Assembly (NCBI GenBank): GCA_964639205.1
Contig: CAZXCG010000012.1
Span: 1-41,255, forward strand
Source: CAZXCG01 sp964639205
GTDB lineage: Bacteria; Bacillota; Clostridia; Oscillospirales; Acutalibacteraceae
Length of the DNA: 41,255 nt
Direction of reading: 5' to 3'
How positions within the stretch are numbered: position 1 is the stretch's first letter; every line of letters starts with the position of its first letter. Of this stretch, positions 41,126-41,255 are shown one piece after another. The position numbers were made by a program, and so were the translations under genes. The notes under the pieces were generated by a model. It ran no database searches and was not told where the DNA came from. It was given only the letters and a program-made list of their open reading frames with translations.

Positions 41126-41202
41126 GGCCCGGTAGTTCAGCTGGTTAGAACGCTAGCCTGTCACGCTAGAGGTCGACGGTTCGATCCCGTTCCGGGTCGC
41201 CA
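41126..41202 (+). tRNA. tRNA-Asp (anticodon GTC), CCA encoded
   Basis: Acceptor GGCCCGG/CCGGGTC, anticodon stem CTAGC/GCTAG around CTGTCAC (anticodon GTC), T arm GACGG-TTCGATC-CCGTT, ending GCCA. 77 nt, 5 nt after tRNA-Val. Confidence 0.97.
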
Positions 41203-41207
41203 GATTT

Positions 41208-41255
41208 GCCTCTGTAGCTCAGTCGGTAGAGCAGGGGACTGAAAATCCCCGTGTC
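41208..41255 (+). tRNA. tRNA-Phe (anticodon GAA), partial at window end
   Basis: Acceptor 5' strand GCCTCTG, D arm GCTC...GAGC, anticodon stem GGGGA/TCCCC around CTGAAAA (anticodon GAA). The T arm and 3' end lie beyond the window. Confidence 0.93.

Overview
The window reads as part of a draft or metagenome-assembled genome of an anaerobic, spore-capable Firmicute of class Clostridia, most likely an Oscillospiraceae/Ruminococcaceae-type gut bacterium. This rests on gene content rather than a marker tree: a forespore sigma factor (sigG), a glgB-glgC-glgD-glgA glycogen operon with the GlgC/GlgD pair typical of Firmicutes, mutS2, a YerC/YecD TrpR-like protein, a DUF6512 membrane protein, AGGAGG ribosome sites with several TTG/GTG starts, and TTGACA/TATAAT-type promoters. 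There are three runs of exactly 100 N. The first two are flanked by the same 55-nt sequence on both sides, so they are unresolved assembly overlaps rather than missing DNA; the third is a true gap of unknown content.

Layout. 1-3.7 kb: a DUF975/CmpB fusion membrane protein, Maf, and a PrsA/SurA-like lipoprotein. 4.0-8.2 kb: one large exported multi-domain carbohydrate-binding protein, interrupted by gap 1. 8.4-12 kb: hairpin-rich spacer, LUD-domain protein, a tiny Asn/Gln/Ser-rich gene on the minus strand with a possible forespore promoter, then the rRNA methyltransferases RsmF-like and RsmA. 12-15.9 kb: an orphan MsmX/UgpC-type sugar-importer ATPase, then on the minus strand a DUF6512 protein, gap 3 and mgtE, whose own promoter drives a 215-nt structured leader. 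15.9-24.8 kb: a housekeeping series phoH-ybeY-era-recO-mutS2-murA-walJ-rlmH, with two copies of a short dispersed palindromic repeat. 24.9-27.7 kb: tRNA-Thr(CGT), then an MBOAT O-acyltransferase with its DHHW partner, a likely envelope-polysaccharide acetylation pair. 28.1-34.0 kb: the glycogen synthesis operon, closed by a strong terminator. 34-37.7 kb: an anchored acidic protein, a DUF896 protein, and an XRE-cupin regulator next to an acyl-CoA synthetase. 37.7-41.3 kb: sigG (minus strand), yerC/yecD, a methyltransferase, hslO (Hsp33), and a tRNA cluster Val-Asp-Phe cut by the window end.

How the parts fit: the glg genes cover ADP-glucose formation, chain elongation and branching. phoH, ybeY, era, rsmA, rsmF and rlmH together serve ribosome maturation. 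mutS2 and recO act on DNA or ribosome rescue, and murA and the MBOAT/DHHW pair on the envelope. I saw no CRISPR array, prophage, integrase, transposase or toxin-antitoxin pair. The less explained signals are the mgtE leader RNA, the two-copy palindromic repeat, the Asn-rich mini-gene, a structured terminator-like element after the DHHW gene, and a surface protein whose 3' two thirds sits on a separately assembled contig.
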